Shown: positions 34,094 to 43,073 of the stretch, piece by piece | Numbering within the stretch: the stretch's first letter is position 1 | How the letters are laid out: every line of letters begins with the position of its first letter | Program-made: the position numbers and the translations under genes | Notes under the pieces: model-generated | Told to the model about the DNA's origin: nothing | What the model saw: only the letters and a program-made list of their open reading frames with translations | Database searches by the model: none | Source of the DNA: Chryseobacterium sp. VAUSW3 | GTDB lineage: Bacteria > Bacteroidota > Bacteroidia > Flavobacteriales > Weeksellaceae | DNA: 64,000 nucleotides | Reading direction: 5' to 3' | NCBI RefSeq assembly: GCF_002205795.1 | Contig: NZ_NIUY01000003.1 | Span: 186,001-250,000 of the forward strand

Positions 34094-34846
34094 TTGAGTT
34101 TTACAGAACATATCAGCGGTTTAATTATCACTTTTAATGAAGAAAAAAACATTCAGGAAGTTCTTGAATGTTTTGATTTTTGTGAGGAAATTATTGTTGT
34201 CGATTCTTTCAGTTCTGATAACACTGTTGAAATTGCTTCCCGGAATCCCAAAGTGAAAATTATTCAACATAGATTTGAAGACTTCACTAAGCAAAGGAAT
34301 ATTGCACTGGATGCAGCAAAAAATGACTGGGTTCTTTTTCTTGACGCAGATGAACGGATTACACCTGAGCTGGAAAAAGAGATTCGAGAAACTATCAGTC
34401 GTCCGGATGCAAAGGACGCTTATTACATCTACAGAATTTTTTTTGTGGGGAAGAAAAAAATAAATTTTTCGGGTACGCAAAATGATAAGAATTTCCGTTT
34501 GTTTAAGAAGTCAAAAGCATCTTATGTAAAGCACAAAAAAGTGCACGAAACACTTGGTGTTAAAGGAACAACAGGGGTTTTAAAGAACAAACTTCTGCAT
34601 TATTCTTTTGAAAACTATACGTCGTTCAAGAGTAAGATGCTTTATTACGGGCGTCTGAAGGGAGAAGAACTCGCTGAAACAGGAAAAAAATATTTAATTG
34701 CCGTGCATTATATAAAAGTGATCTTCAAATTTGTGAAAACCTATTTCCTGAAATTAGGAATTCTTGATGGAGTAGACGGATTAAGAATTAGTTACCTGCA
34801 AAGTTTATACGTAAACGAAACTTACCGAACACTAAGAGATCTATAA
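34094..34846 (+). CDS. Family 2 glycosyltransferase, WaaE/KdtX-like
   Basis: 250 residues, GT-A fold. SGLIITFNEEKNIQEVLE at the start, EEIIVVDSFSSDNT and the metal-binding FLDADERITPELEKEI (about 82-97) are typical. The wording FTKQRNIALDAAKNDW is that of the WaaE/KdtX group, which adds glucose-type sugars to the lipopolysaccharide core. The start is a TTG three bases after rocD; the next in-frame ATG would remove the first strand. This opens the glycan cluster. Activity is inferred, not shown. Confidence 0.85.
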   Translation: MSFTEHISGLIITFNEEKNIQEVLECFDFCEEIIVVDSFSSDNTVEIASRNPKVKIIQHRFEDFTKQRNIALDAAKNDWVLFLDADERITPELEKEIRETISRPDAKDAYYIYRIFFVGKKKINFSGTQNDKNFRLFKKSKASYVKHKKVHETLGVKGTTGVLKNKLLHYSFENYTSFKSKMLYYGRLKGEELAETGKKYLIAVHYIKVIFKFVKTYFLKLGILDGVDGLRISYLQSLYVNETYRTLRDL

Positions 34847-34852
34847 TAGCCG

Positions 34853-35722
34853 CTACTTTTTGATATAAGTAGTTTTCTTGTTTTGATAAAATTTATTTAA
34901 GAACTTAGTTAGTCTTTTTTCCGTATTGGATTCCTTTACCCAAACAGGATTCTGAGTAAGGTCCATCTCTTTTAAGTTTTCTATGATTTGCAGCAGATCG
35001 TGTTTTTTCATGAAAGATTCTTTCAGGAAATTACAAATAATAATGTTCCAATGCTTTTTATTGCCCCAATAATGCCCAACAATATGATTCGCAGGTTTAA
35101 GTTCAGCATTTTTTCCCAATCCCAGAGAGAACGCAAACTGTTCTATAAGCCTTCGGGTGACGTCATCGGCGCACATTGCATCATTTACATCTAATACAAT
35201 CTGCAGAGAATCTAAGTGTTGTTTAGAGATTCCAATTAATCCGGCATTCCACATAGTGGAATTTTTATCAATTTTGATATGATTGTACTCTTTCCCCTGC
35301 ATTTGTTTCCACATCAGTTTTTCGGTTTTTGATGATAGTGAAGACAGCTTACCTTCCTCAAGATGCATAAAATTTTGTCCATTGTTCATGCCTTCCCTAA
35401 CGGTATCGAGATCCTGGTAAAAAAAAGTATCGCCATCCAAATAAAGAACAGATTCGGAAGGATATTTTTCGGCGATTAACTGTAGCGCTTTAATCTTTAC
35501 CCGCCAAAAAAACTGATATTGGCCTTCCCACCGTTTAATAATTTCTTTGTTTATCTCTATTATTTCTACGCTTTCTTCAAAAAAATTAAACAACGAAGGA
35601 TCCTCTGCGATGACAACAATTCTGTCATTTTCTTTTTTTCGAGCCATGGCTGTAAAGATCGAGAAATATATTTGCTGATAATGCTCCAGATTATTGCCAA
35701 AAACTAAATATACGATATTCAT
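34853..35722 (-). CDS. Putative GT-A type sugar transferase, unrecognised family
   Basis: 289 residues. The N-terminus reads MNIVYLVFGNNLEHYQQIYFSI, then IVVIAEDP, and a DxD-like site VLYLDGDTFFYQ (about 92-103) sits where a nucleotide-sugar binding site should. FWRVKIKALQLIAEKYP just before it and TMWNAGLIGIS and HYWGNKKHW later recall GT8-like or nucleotide-diphospho-sugar transferases. I cannot name the family. It lies opposite to its neighbours, facing the WaaE-like gene with six bases between the stops. Confidence 0.65.
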   Translation of the reverse strand: MNIVYLVFGNNLEHYQQIYFSIFTAMARKKENDRIVVIAEDPSLFNFFEESVEIIEINKEIIKRWEGQYQFFWRVKIKALQLIAEKYPSESVLYLDGDTFFYQDLDTVREGMNNGQNFMHLEEGKLSSLSSKTEKLMWKQMQGKEYNHIKIDKNSTMWNAGLIGISKQHLDSLQIVLDVNDAMCADDVTRRLIEQFAFSLGLGKNAELKPANHIVGHYWGNKKHWNIIICNFLKESFMKKHDLLQIIENLKEMDLTQNPVWVKESNTEKRLTKFLNKFYQNKKTTYIKK

Positions 35723-35944
35723 TTTGCTACAGTTATAATTTAAACCCTCAAGATGAAGTAAGTGGAAGGTTTTGATTCAAATTTACTATAAAAAACCACG
35801 ATCTCAAAAATTTGTCCAACTTAATAATTTCAATTAAATTGCGTTATTATACAGACGGCAAAACTACTTATTAATAAAAGCTTTTCATACTTATTGTGAA
35901 ACTTACCCGAAGTAATTAACACATCACATCCTATTGCAATTCAT

Positions 35945-36910
35945 ATGAATAATGATCCATTGATAAGTATAATTATACCTTGTTTCAATGCCGAAAAAAC
36001 GTTGGAAAAGTGTTTAGAGTCGGTAGTTCAACAATCTTATGCTAATCTTGAAATCATTATTATCGATGATGGCTCGACAGATGAGACATCGCTGATTTAT
36101 AATAAATTTCAAAGTAATGATGAAAGGATCTTAGTTTTAAAACAGCAAAATTCGGGAGTATCAAAAGCTCGAAACACTGGTGTAAAAGCAGCCACAGGAG
36201 ATTATATTTGCTTTGTGGATTCCGATGATTGGGCTGAATTGAATTATTGTTCGGAATTATACAGTTTACTTGTCGGTGAAAATGCCGATATTTCTATCGT
36301 AGAAGCTTCTTACGAGGATGAAAATGGAAATGTGTTATGCAGTAAACCAATTTCGGACGAGAAAATATTTGATGGCAACAGAGCTTTAGTATTGTTGCTG
36401 GAGGATCAGGAAATCCAGAGTCATCCATGGGGTAAACTGTTTAAAGCAGACCTTTTAAAAAACGTATGCTTTCCTGAAAATCTAAAATGTTTCGAGGATT
36501 ATTCTACACTTTTCAAGATTTTCAATAAAGCAGTAAAAGTGGTAAAATCCAATGAAAAGTTATACCATTACATACAGCGGGAAGACAGTCTTTCACATAA
36601 CCTCTCCCCGGCGACCGCTTACCAATTTTTTTTAGCAATTATGGAGGTTTTTGAATTTTGGAGAAATTCTGCAAAGGTTGGGGATCGAAACAAAATCGTT
36701 AAAAATATCGTCAGGAAACTTCTGATGGTTCTGAAAAGAATTACCAGAAATACGAAAGAAGATGAAATGAAATCTGAAAAAGAGGAAATCCGTAGGGCAT
36801 TTAATTCATTTTTAAAATATTCTCCAACAGATATCGGAATTGAATACTACTTCTATTTAAGATTATATTACTATTTCCCAAACTTATACGCGCGATTAAC
36901 TCATAAATAA
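35945..36910 (+). CDS. Family 2 glycosyltransferase
   Basis: 321 residues. GT2 fold: LISIIIPCFNAEKTLEKCLESV at the start, EIIIIDDGSTDET, NSGVSKARNTGVKAATGDYICFVDSDDWAE (about 73-102, split by position), in which DSDD is the metal site. The second half is mainly helical with a PWGKLFKADLL motif. It probably adds one sugar to a lipid-linked glycan at the inner membrane face. It overlaps the next GT2 by one base. The 222-base gap before it is AT-rich without an evident gene or hairpin. Confidence 0.88.
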   Translation: MNNDPLISIIIPCFNAEKTLEKCLESVVQQSYANLEIIIIDDGSTDETSLIYNKFQSNDERILVLKQQNSGVSKARNTGVKAATGDYICFVDSDDWAELNYCSELYSLLVGENADISIVEASYEDENGNVLCSKPISDEKIFDGNRALVLLLEDQEIQSHPWGKLFKADLLKNVCFPENLKCFEDYSTLFKIFNKAVKVVKSNEKLYHYIQREDSLSHNLSPATAYQFFLAIMEVFEFWRNSAKVGDRNKIVKNIVRKLLMVLKRITRNTKEDEMKSEKEEIRRAFNSFLKYSPTDIGIEYYFYLRLYYYFPNLYARLTHK

Positions 36911-37959
36911 TGATTTCTGCACCACTGGTATCGATCGTCGTTCCGTGCTACAATGTTGAAAAATATGTTGAAGCATGTGTCGATTCCGTCCTTAAGCAGG
37001 AATATCAAAATTGGGAATGCATTTTAATCAATGATGGAAGCAGTGATCATACGCTTGAAATTATTAAATCTTTTGAAACCAAGGATCGGCGTTTCCAGGT
37101 AGTTACACAGGAAAATGCCGGACTTTCAGCAACAAGAAACAGGGGAATTGAAATTTCAAACGGAGATTTTCTGTTTTTTTTGGATTCAGATGATATTTTA
37201 AGTTCTGATGCAATCAGCACATTGGTTTCGTCTGTGGACAACAACGATATCGTAACCGGAATTACGGTGACGTCAAAAATTGATCGTGAAGTTATATCGA
37301 AAATTTCACATTTATATCCTCCGAAAGAAGGCGATATCACTTATGGCAATAATCATTTTGAGGTTTTAACAAAAGCGATGGAATCTGCATTAACCCCTGT
37401 TGCGCAGAATCGTTTGTACAGTAAAGAATTCATCGATAAAAATAATCTCCGCTTTAAGAACGGAATTCTTCACGAAGATGAATTGTGGTTTTTTGAAACG
37501 ATGCTTGTAGCAAAAAATGTAAAGTTCGTGAACCACGAAACCTATTTTTACAGAACGGATAACGAAAATTCGATTACAAGTAAATTAAGCGACAGAAATT
37601 TGGAATCGTATATTTCGGTGCTGGAAGAAGTGCATGAAAAATACATTAAAAAGCGAAACGTTGATATTGCAAAATGGTATAACGTTTACCTTAAGAAACT
37701 TTTTCTGGATTTTGCCATCCGTGAACGTGAAAAATTAAGCGATGAAGTGATCAGCAGACTTGAAAAATCATTGGCTAAAACGTATTCAGATTTACCCTCA
37801 CAAACTTATTTATCTCACAAAAATGAAGTTTATTACAGAGCGATGAACAAACTCACGATTAAATCATTTGACCAGATAAAAAAATATTATGTCAGAAATC
37901 CGGTGAACAGTCTCAGAAAGCGATTCAAATTATTTCAAATCACCTATTTACTAAAATAG
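36910..37959 (+). CDS. Family 2 glycosyltransferase
   Basis: 349 residues. It starts ISAPLVSIVVPCYNVEKYVEAC, followed by CILINDGSSDHTLEII, NAGLSATRNRGIEISNGDFLFFLDSDD (about 69-95, split by position) and then AQNRLYSKEFI and LHEDELWFFETML. These are usual for capsular or O-antigen GT2 enzymes. It is a diverged paralog of the preceding gene, with a one-base overlap (TAATG). The sugar is unknown. Confidence 0.88.
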   Translation: MISAPLVSIVVPCYNVEKYVEACVDSVLKQEYQNWECILINDGSSDHTLEIIKSFETKDRRFQVVTQENAGLSATRNRGIEISNGDFLFFLDSDDILSSDAISTLVSSVDNNDIVTGITVTSKIDREVISKISHLYPPKEGDITYGNNHFEVLTKAMESALTPVAQNRLYSKEFIDKNNLRFKNGILHEDELWFFETMLVAKNVKFVNHETYFYRTDNENSITSKLSDRNLESYISVLEEVHEKYIKKRNVDIAKWYNVYLKKLFLDFAIREREKLSDEVISRLEKSLAKTYSDLPSQTYLSHKNEVYYRAMNKLTIKSFDQIKKYYVRNPVNSLRKRFKLFQITYLLK

Positions 37960-37967
37960 CTTAATAG

Positions 37968-38954
37968 ATGCGACCGAAAAAAATTCTCCTGGTAATGCCC
38001 GATTATTCGGATTTTCCCGAACTTTTCATCAGAAACTTAGAAAAGTTGGGATTTCAGGCATCCTTAATTATTAATAAAATTCCGGCTTATAAATACCGTG
38101 GATCTGAACGAGTGGTCAATTTTATAAGGAAGACTTTTTTAAAAGATAAAAGTTATAAAAAGAAACTTATCGCTCAATTTGAGGAAACGGAATATTCAAG
38201 AATTACAGCTGAATTGGATGAAATGTTTGATTATATTTTCGTAATCCGACCAGATTCATTTCCTACTTCTTTTATAGAAAAGTTAAAGGATAAAACCACA
38301 AAATATATCGGTTACCAGTGGGATGGAATTGAAAAGTTCCCGGAAGTGAAAAATTATTTTTCTTTCTTCAATACGTTCTTTTGTTTTGAGACGGTACCGG
38401 GTTTCAGCAATGTGAAAAAAACTACAAATTTTTACTTTGATTTTGATAATTACAAAGCTGCTCAGACTCCCGTGCAGAATATACCGCCAGTTTTTTATTT
38501 CGTAGGTTTAGATTGGGAAATCAGACGGTCTAAGATTAATAATTTTGTAGAGTTTGCAGTTATTAATGATTTTAAACTCGATTTTTATTTACAGGAATTT
38601 GACAAGAACGACGATAAAAATCCTCATATCCAGTATATCACAAAGAGAATTTCCTTTGCAGAAAACATAGAGTTCGTAAAAAAATCTGATGTTCTTGTAG
38701 ATTTCGTGGATCCGAGACAGGTTGGTTTGTCTTTCAGATTTTTCGAGGGCTTGTATTACAGAAAAAAAATTATTACCGATAATCTGATGGTTAAAAAGTA
38801 TGATTTCTACCATCCAGACAATATTTTCGTTATTGAAAACGACAACAACGCTGCAATTCTAGAGTTCCTGAAAAGACCTTATCAAGAATTGCCGGAGCAC
38901 ATAGTAAAAAAGTACAGTTTCAGCGAGTGGATTTTCAGAATGCTAAGTGAGTAA
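37968..38954 (+). CDS. Putative GT-B-like glycosyltransferase or glycan-cluster protein, unrecognised
   Basis: 328 residues, eight bases after the GT2 gene and on the same strand. It begins with a Rossmann-like strand (KKILLVMPDYSDFPELFIRNLEKLGF). A central KYIGYQWDGIEKFPEV is followed by the FNTFFCFE stretch. Towards the end it has VDFVDPRQVGLSFRFFEGLYYRKKIIT, which resembles the donor-binding end of GT-B enzymes: an acidic residue followed by a helix and then a K-rich strand. I do not recognise a named family. Similar proteins turn up in flavobacterial polysaccharide loci, as far as I recall. Confidence 0.6.
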   Translation: MRPKKILLVMPDYSDFPELFIRNLEKLGFQASLIINKIPAYKYRGSERVVNFIRKTFLKDKSYKKKLIAQFEETEYSRITAELDEMFDYIFVIRPDSFPTSFIEKLKDKTTKYIGYQWDGIEKFPEVKNYFSFFNTFFCFETVPGFSNVKKTTNFYFDFDNYKAAQTPVQNIPPVFYFVGLDWEIRRSKINNFVEFAVINDFKLDFYLQEFDKNDDKNPHIQYITKRISFAENIEFVKKSDVLVDFVDPRQVGLSFRFFEGLYYRKKIITDNLMVKKYDFYHPDNIFVIENDNNAAILEFLKRPYQELPEHIVKKYSFSEWIFRMLSE

Positions 38955-38976
38955 TAGCAGGCTGAGTAATGTTTTT

Positions 38977-41052
38977 TCAATTATTAAGATATTTCAGCAG
39001 GTTTTTGATATTTTTTTCCTGATTTTCGGTTGAAAAATACTGCAATCCATCTTTACTGCCTTCGTAGAGTTCAATCCATTTTTTTTCATTGGAATAAATA
39101 TCTAAGATGTAGTTGGCAAAAGCTTCAGGATCAGAAATTTCTGCAACAAGGGCATGGATATTCGGTGTTAACTTCATTCCCTCCACACCAATTTTAGTTG
39201 ATATTACGGGCAGTTGATACTCCAGTGCCTGGCCGATTTTTCCTTTCACTCCGGCTCCGTATCTCAGCGGTGCAACCATCGCTTTTGCGCTTGTAAAGAG
39301 ATTGTCAATTTCTTTTTGATAACCTAAAATTCTGAATCTTTCGGAATCTAATGTCGTGATTTCTTCTGGGGCATTTCCGCCTACGATATACACTTTAATA
39401 TCCGGGTTTTGTTTCCATACCAACGGCATGATCTCGTCATGCAGATACAGCACAGAATCTACATTAGGTTTGTGAAGAAAACCGCCAATAAAGATAAGGC
39501 CTTCTCTGTCATGAAAAGATTTCTGCCTCAGATTCTTTTTTAATGAATGGATATTACTTACAATAAATATTTTTTCAGTACTTATTTTTTCTATCGCGAG
39601 AATTTCTTTCTCATGATCGCTTATTGCTACGATGGCGTCTGCGCGTAGAAATGCTTTCCGTTCTAATTCGCAAACTTCTTTTTCCCTCTTTAACGTGGCT
39701 TTGTTTTTCAAGAAATACGCCTTCTCTCTTGAAAATCTGAGATAATGAAGATCCACCATATCGTAAATTATCTTCGCACGGAAACCGATTGGTTTAATAA
39801 ACTCATTATAATACTCGTAGCCTTCCGGTCGGAAAATCCAGATATAATCTACGGAGTTTTTTATTTGCTGAAGCTGTTTTGCTTTCCGGATTATTTTCCG
39901 TTCAGGGGTTAAGTATTCTCTTATAACCTCAACACCCAAATCTTGAAATTTCTTTATGTAATCAGTATCATCAGCAGAAAATTCATTCTTTATCAGCAAG
40001 TATATTTTGTGATTGTTATTTACCAGAATTTTTATAATCTCAGTAAACCTGTTAGAGCCTGAATCCTGGTCGAATTTCGGCATATACTCTTCGGCCACCA
40101 AAATACATTTGTCATATTGGGCATCGTCATTTATTCTATAAAAATCATCGCCTTCTTTCCAAATGTTTTCAAGAAAATTCTGCCATTTTTCATAGAAAAT
40201 AACCGAATTTTTTTTTATCAAATTGTGCTTGTTCGAATGGTGTTTTTTATAACTTACGGTTTCATAATGAATCACTTCTGACTGAGGTTGATAGTAAGTA
40301 TCCAGACCCTGACGATGTTTCAGCCGCATGCAAAGATCGTTTTCTTCATAATAAGCAGGTGCATAAACTTCATCGAAAAGATTCAGATTACCCTTAGAAT
40401 CTTGTCTTTTAAATAGCAAACTGCATCCTGAAACATAGTCTACTGTTCGCAGGAAGTTAAATTGCGGAGCATCGATTGACTGGGTAGCTCCACGGTTTAC
40501 AATCACTTTGTTTTTGAAAACGAGACAGCCTGCCTCCTGCAAACTATTGTTCCCGAAAATGATTTTAGAGCCTACAGCTCCAACATTCGACTGGGTTTGA
40601 AAGACAGATAAAAGTGAAGTTAGGTAGTTGTTTTGAACCTTTGTGTCGTTGTTGAGCAAATAAATATAAGAACCTTTTGCCTGTCTTATTGCGGTATTTG
40701 CACTTTTTAGAAAACCTAAATTTTCGGTGTTATTAATGAGCAATATTCCTTTTATCTGTGAGATGACATTTTGGGTATTATCCGTACTGCAGTCATTTAC
40801 CAAAATGATTTCTTTAGAAACATTGTCGTTACATTCAGATATGGCACAAAGACAGTTTAAGGTGTAAAGAAGTTGGTTATGAACGGGTATAATAATACTT
40901 ACTTCCGGTTCAGGTTCTTCTCTGAAATTGAAGGAATGGTTCTCGAAAAAGGAAAGATCTCTCAACGAAGTATTAAGAAATCTTGCAGACTTTTTAAACT
41001 TTATATCCCGTTTAAGCTGCTTATATCTCTTTCTTAAACTCCAAAACCTCAT
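38977..41052 (-). CDS. Two-domain glycosyltransferase (GT2 fused to GT4)
   Basis: 691 residues. After a basic leader, a GT2 domain runs from about 48 to 270: VSIIIPVHNQLLYTLNCL, EIILVNDCSTDNT, IYLLNNDTKVQ, FDEVYAPAYYEENDLCMRL. The second half is a GT-B (GT4/GT1-like) domain: AIVAISDHEKEIL, GLIFIGGFLHKPNVDSV, PDIKVYIVGGNAPEEI, FTSAKAMVAPLRYGAGVKGKIGQALEYQLPVISTK. Two different folds in one chain suggest that two sugars are added in sequence. Such bifunctional enzymes occur in O-antigen and capsule loci. It faces away from gltX and is joined to the cupin gene upstream with 15 bases between. Confidence 0.88.
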   Translation of the reverse strand: MRFWSLRKRYKQLKRDIKFKKSARFLNTSLRDLSFFENHSFNFREEPEPEVSIIIPVHNQLLYTLNCLCAISECNDNVSKEIILVNDCSTDNTQNVISQIKGILLINNTENLGFLKSANTAIRQAKGSYIYLLNNDTKVQNNYLTSLLSVFQTQSNVGAVGSKIIFGNNSLQEAGCLVFKNKVIVNRGATQSIDAPQFNFLRTVDYVSGCSLLFKRQDSKGNLNLFDEVYAPAYYEENDLCMRLKHRQGLDTYYQPQSEVIHYETVSYKKHHSNKHNLIKKNSVIFYEKWQNFLENIWKEGDDFYRINDDAQYDKCILVAEEYMPKFDQDSGSNRFTEIIKILVNNNHKIYLLIKNEFSADDTDYIKKFQDLGVEVIREYLTPERKIIRKAKQLQQIKNSVDYIWIFRPEGYEYYNEFIKPIGFRAKIIYDMVDLHYLRFSREKAYFLKNKATLKREKEVCELERKAFLRADAIVAISDHEKEILAIEKISTEKIFIVSNIHSLKKNLRQKSFHDREGLIFIGGFLHKPNVDSVLYLHDEIMPLVWKQNPDIKVYIVGGNAPEEITTLDSERFRILGYQKEIDNLFTSAKAMVAPLRYGAGVKGKIGQALEYQLPVISTKIGVEGMKLTPNIHALVAEISDPEAFANYILDIYSNEKKWIELYEGSKDGLQYFSTENQEKNIKNLLKYLNN

Positions 41053-41067
41053 AATTTTTCACAATTT

Positions 41068-41412
41068 TTACCTTCTTTCGTAATCGTCCTGAATCCGCAC
41101 AATATCATCTTCCCCGAAGTAAGTTCCGGTCTGCACTTCTACAAAAATCAAAAGTTCATTAGTTCTGTTTTCGATTCTATGTTTTGCACCCTGCGGAATG
41201 AAAATGCTTTCGCCATATTTTACAGTATGCTCAACTTCATCAAGAATTACCACGGCTTCACCCTGCACAATAGTCCAGAATTCCTGTCTGTGATGATGAT
41301 ATTGATATGATAGTCGTTGGCCAGGATTCACTTCAATTCTCTTCAGTTTATAGGCAGCTTCATCTGCCAAAACATAATATTTTCCCCAAGGTCTGTCGCC
41401 AATTTCCAGCAT
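41068..41412 (-). CDS. Stand-alone phosphomannose isomerase type II cupin domain
   Basis: 114 residues forming a single cupin. DRPWGKYYVLADEAAYKLKRIEVNPGQRLSYQ (split by position), HHHRQEFWTIVQGEA (about 38-52, metal-binding histidines), SIFIPQGAKHRIEN and GTYFGEDDIVRIQDDYER are the same motifs as the C-terminal domain of bifunctional ManC/PMI enzymes. The N-terminal nucleotidyltransferase domain is missing. It may isomerise mannose-6-phosphate for GDP-mannose supply, or be a regulatory or epimerase-like relative. It lies at the head of the reverse half of the glycan cluster. Confidence 0.85.
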   Translation of the reverse strand: MLEIGDRPWGKYYVLADEAAYKLKRIEVNPGQRLSYQYHHHRQEFWTIVQGEAVVILDEVEHTVKYGESIFIPQGAKHRIENRTNELLIFVEVQTGTYFGEDDIVRIQDDYERR

Positions 41413-41509
41413 TTTAAAAAATGTTTAAGATGCAAAACTAAATAAAATATCTCAAATCCTGTATAAACTCAATTTTTACTTAAATTTGCAGCTTAAATTT
41501 TTAGCAACA

Positions 41510-43024
41510 ATGAGCAAAGTACGTGTGCGGTTTGCACCAAGTCCTACAGGACCTTTACATTTAGGCGGGGTTAGAACAGCTTTATACGATTACCTTTTCG
41601 CGAAAAACCAGGGCGGCGAATTCGTTTTAAGAATTGAAGATACCGACACCGCAAGGTACGTGGAAGGTGCTGAAGATTATATTATGGAGGCCCTGGAGTG
41701 GTGCGGAATTATTCCCGATGAAAGCCCCAAGCACGGAGGTAAATTTGCTCCTTACCGCCAGTCGGAAAGACGCGACATCTATGATAAGCATCTGGCAGAA
41801 ATCCTGAAAACAGATTACGCATACCTGGCTTTTGATACGCCTGAAGAACTCGATGAAATTCGTAAAGAATACGAAGAAAACGGCGAAGTTTTCGCCTATA
41901 ATTATATCACAAGAAACCGGCTGAAAAACTCACTTACACTTTCTAAAGATGAGGTAGAACGTTTGTTGGCAGAAAATGTTCCATACGTGGTACGGTTCAA
42001 AATGCCTATCGACAGAATCTTGAATCTGGAAGACATCATCCGCGGAAAATCTTCGGTAAATACCAATACACTGGATGATAAAGTTTTGGTAAAAAACGAC
42101 GGAATGCCTACTTACCATTTTGCCAACATCATTGATGACCACGAAATGGAAATTACACACGTTATTCGCGGTGAAGAATGGCTGCCGTCTCTTGGTTTAC
42201 ACTATTTGTTGTATGAAGCAATGGGTTGGGAAAGACCTCAATTTGCGCACCTTTCTTTAATTCTGAAACCTGAAGGAAAAGGAAAACTCAGCAAAAGAGA
42301 TGGTGATAAATTTGGTTTCCCGGTATTTCCTCTGAATTTTAGAGATCCCGAAACCGGAGTGGTCTCTAAAGGCTACAGAGAAGAAGGTTATCTCCCCGAA
42401 GCATTCATCAACATGGTTGCGCTCCTGGGCTGGAGTCCGGCCAACGACAGAGAAATTCTTTCTTTGGAGGAAATGACAAAGGAATTCGATCTTCATAAAG
42501 TTCATAAAGCCGGAGCACGCTTCAGTAAAGAAAAAGCAGAATGGTTTAATCACGAATATTTGAAGTTGACTTCCGATCAGGAAGCGCTCGTATTATTTAA
42601 AAAAGTTGAAGATATCAATCTTAGTCATTTAGATGATGACCAGTTGCTTAAAATAATTTCTTTAATGAAGGAAAGAGCCACCTTCATCAAAGATATTTAT
42701 ACCGACGGTAAATTTTTCTTCGAAGCCCCTTCATCATACGACGAAAAAGCGGTAAAAAAGGCCTGGAACGAGCAAACCTCATCCCTGCTGAATGATTTTG
42801 CGGAAGCATTGCACGGAACTGAAATCTTCGAAGCTGAGAATTTAAGACACATTATTCACGATTTCGCTGAAACCAGAGGATTAGGAATGGGTAAAGTGAT
42901 GATGCCACTGCGTTTAGCTTTAGTCGGGGAGTTGAAAGGTCCTGATGTTCCGGATATTCTTCAGGTGCTTGGCAAAGAAGAAAGTGTGGGCAGGATAAAA
43001 AATGCAGTGAATAATATCAGCTGA
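41510..43024 (+). CDS. gltX: Glutamyl-tRNA synthetase
   Basis: 504 residues from the ATG at 41510; an earlier in-frame start at 41486 would add eight unconserved residues. Class I synthetase: RFAPSPTGPLHLGGVRTALYDYLFA (HIGH-type motif at about 15-20), RIEDTDTARYV, VIRGEEWLPSLGLH and the KLSKRDG form of KMSKS at about 259. In genomes without GlnRS it may also charge tRNA-Gln, which cannot be told here. A TAAATTTG at 41481-41488 could be its -7 box. accA follows 49 bases downstream. Confidence 0.97.
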   Translation: MSKVRVRFAPSPTGPLHLGGVRTALYDYLFAKNQGGEFVLRIEDTDTARYVEGAEDYIMEALEWCGIIPDESPKHGGKFAPYRQSERRDIYDKHLAEILKTDYAYLAFDTPEELDEIRKEYEENGEVFAYNYITRNRLKNSLTLSKDEVERLLAENVPYVVRFKMPIDRILNLEDIIRGKSSVNTNTLDDKVLVKNDGMPTYHFANIIDDHEMEITHVIRGEEWLPSLGLHYLLYEAMGWERPQFAHLSLILKPEGKGKLSKRDGDKFGFPVFPLNFRDPETGVVSKGYREEGYLPEAFINMVALLGWSPANDREILSLEEMTKEFDLHKVHKAGARFSKEKAEWFNHEYLKLTSDQEALVLFKKVEDINLSHLDDDQLLKIISLMKERATFIKDIYTDGKFFFEAPSSYDEKAVKKAWNEQTSSLLNDFAEALHGTEIFEAENLRHIIHDFAETRGLGMGKVMMPLRLALVGELKGPDVPDILQVLGKEESVGRIKNAVNNIS

Positions 43025-43073
43025 TTTTCTATTATTTTTCCTAAATTTGAAAGATTAATTCTTAACTAAAGAA

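Noticed and set aside
34094-41412. Genomic island with integration machinery
   Set aside because: No integrase, transposase, tRNA end or flanking direct repeat was found; only content and mixed orientation suggest mobility.
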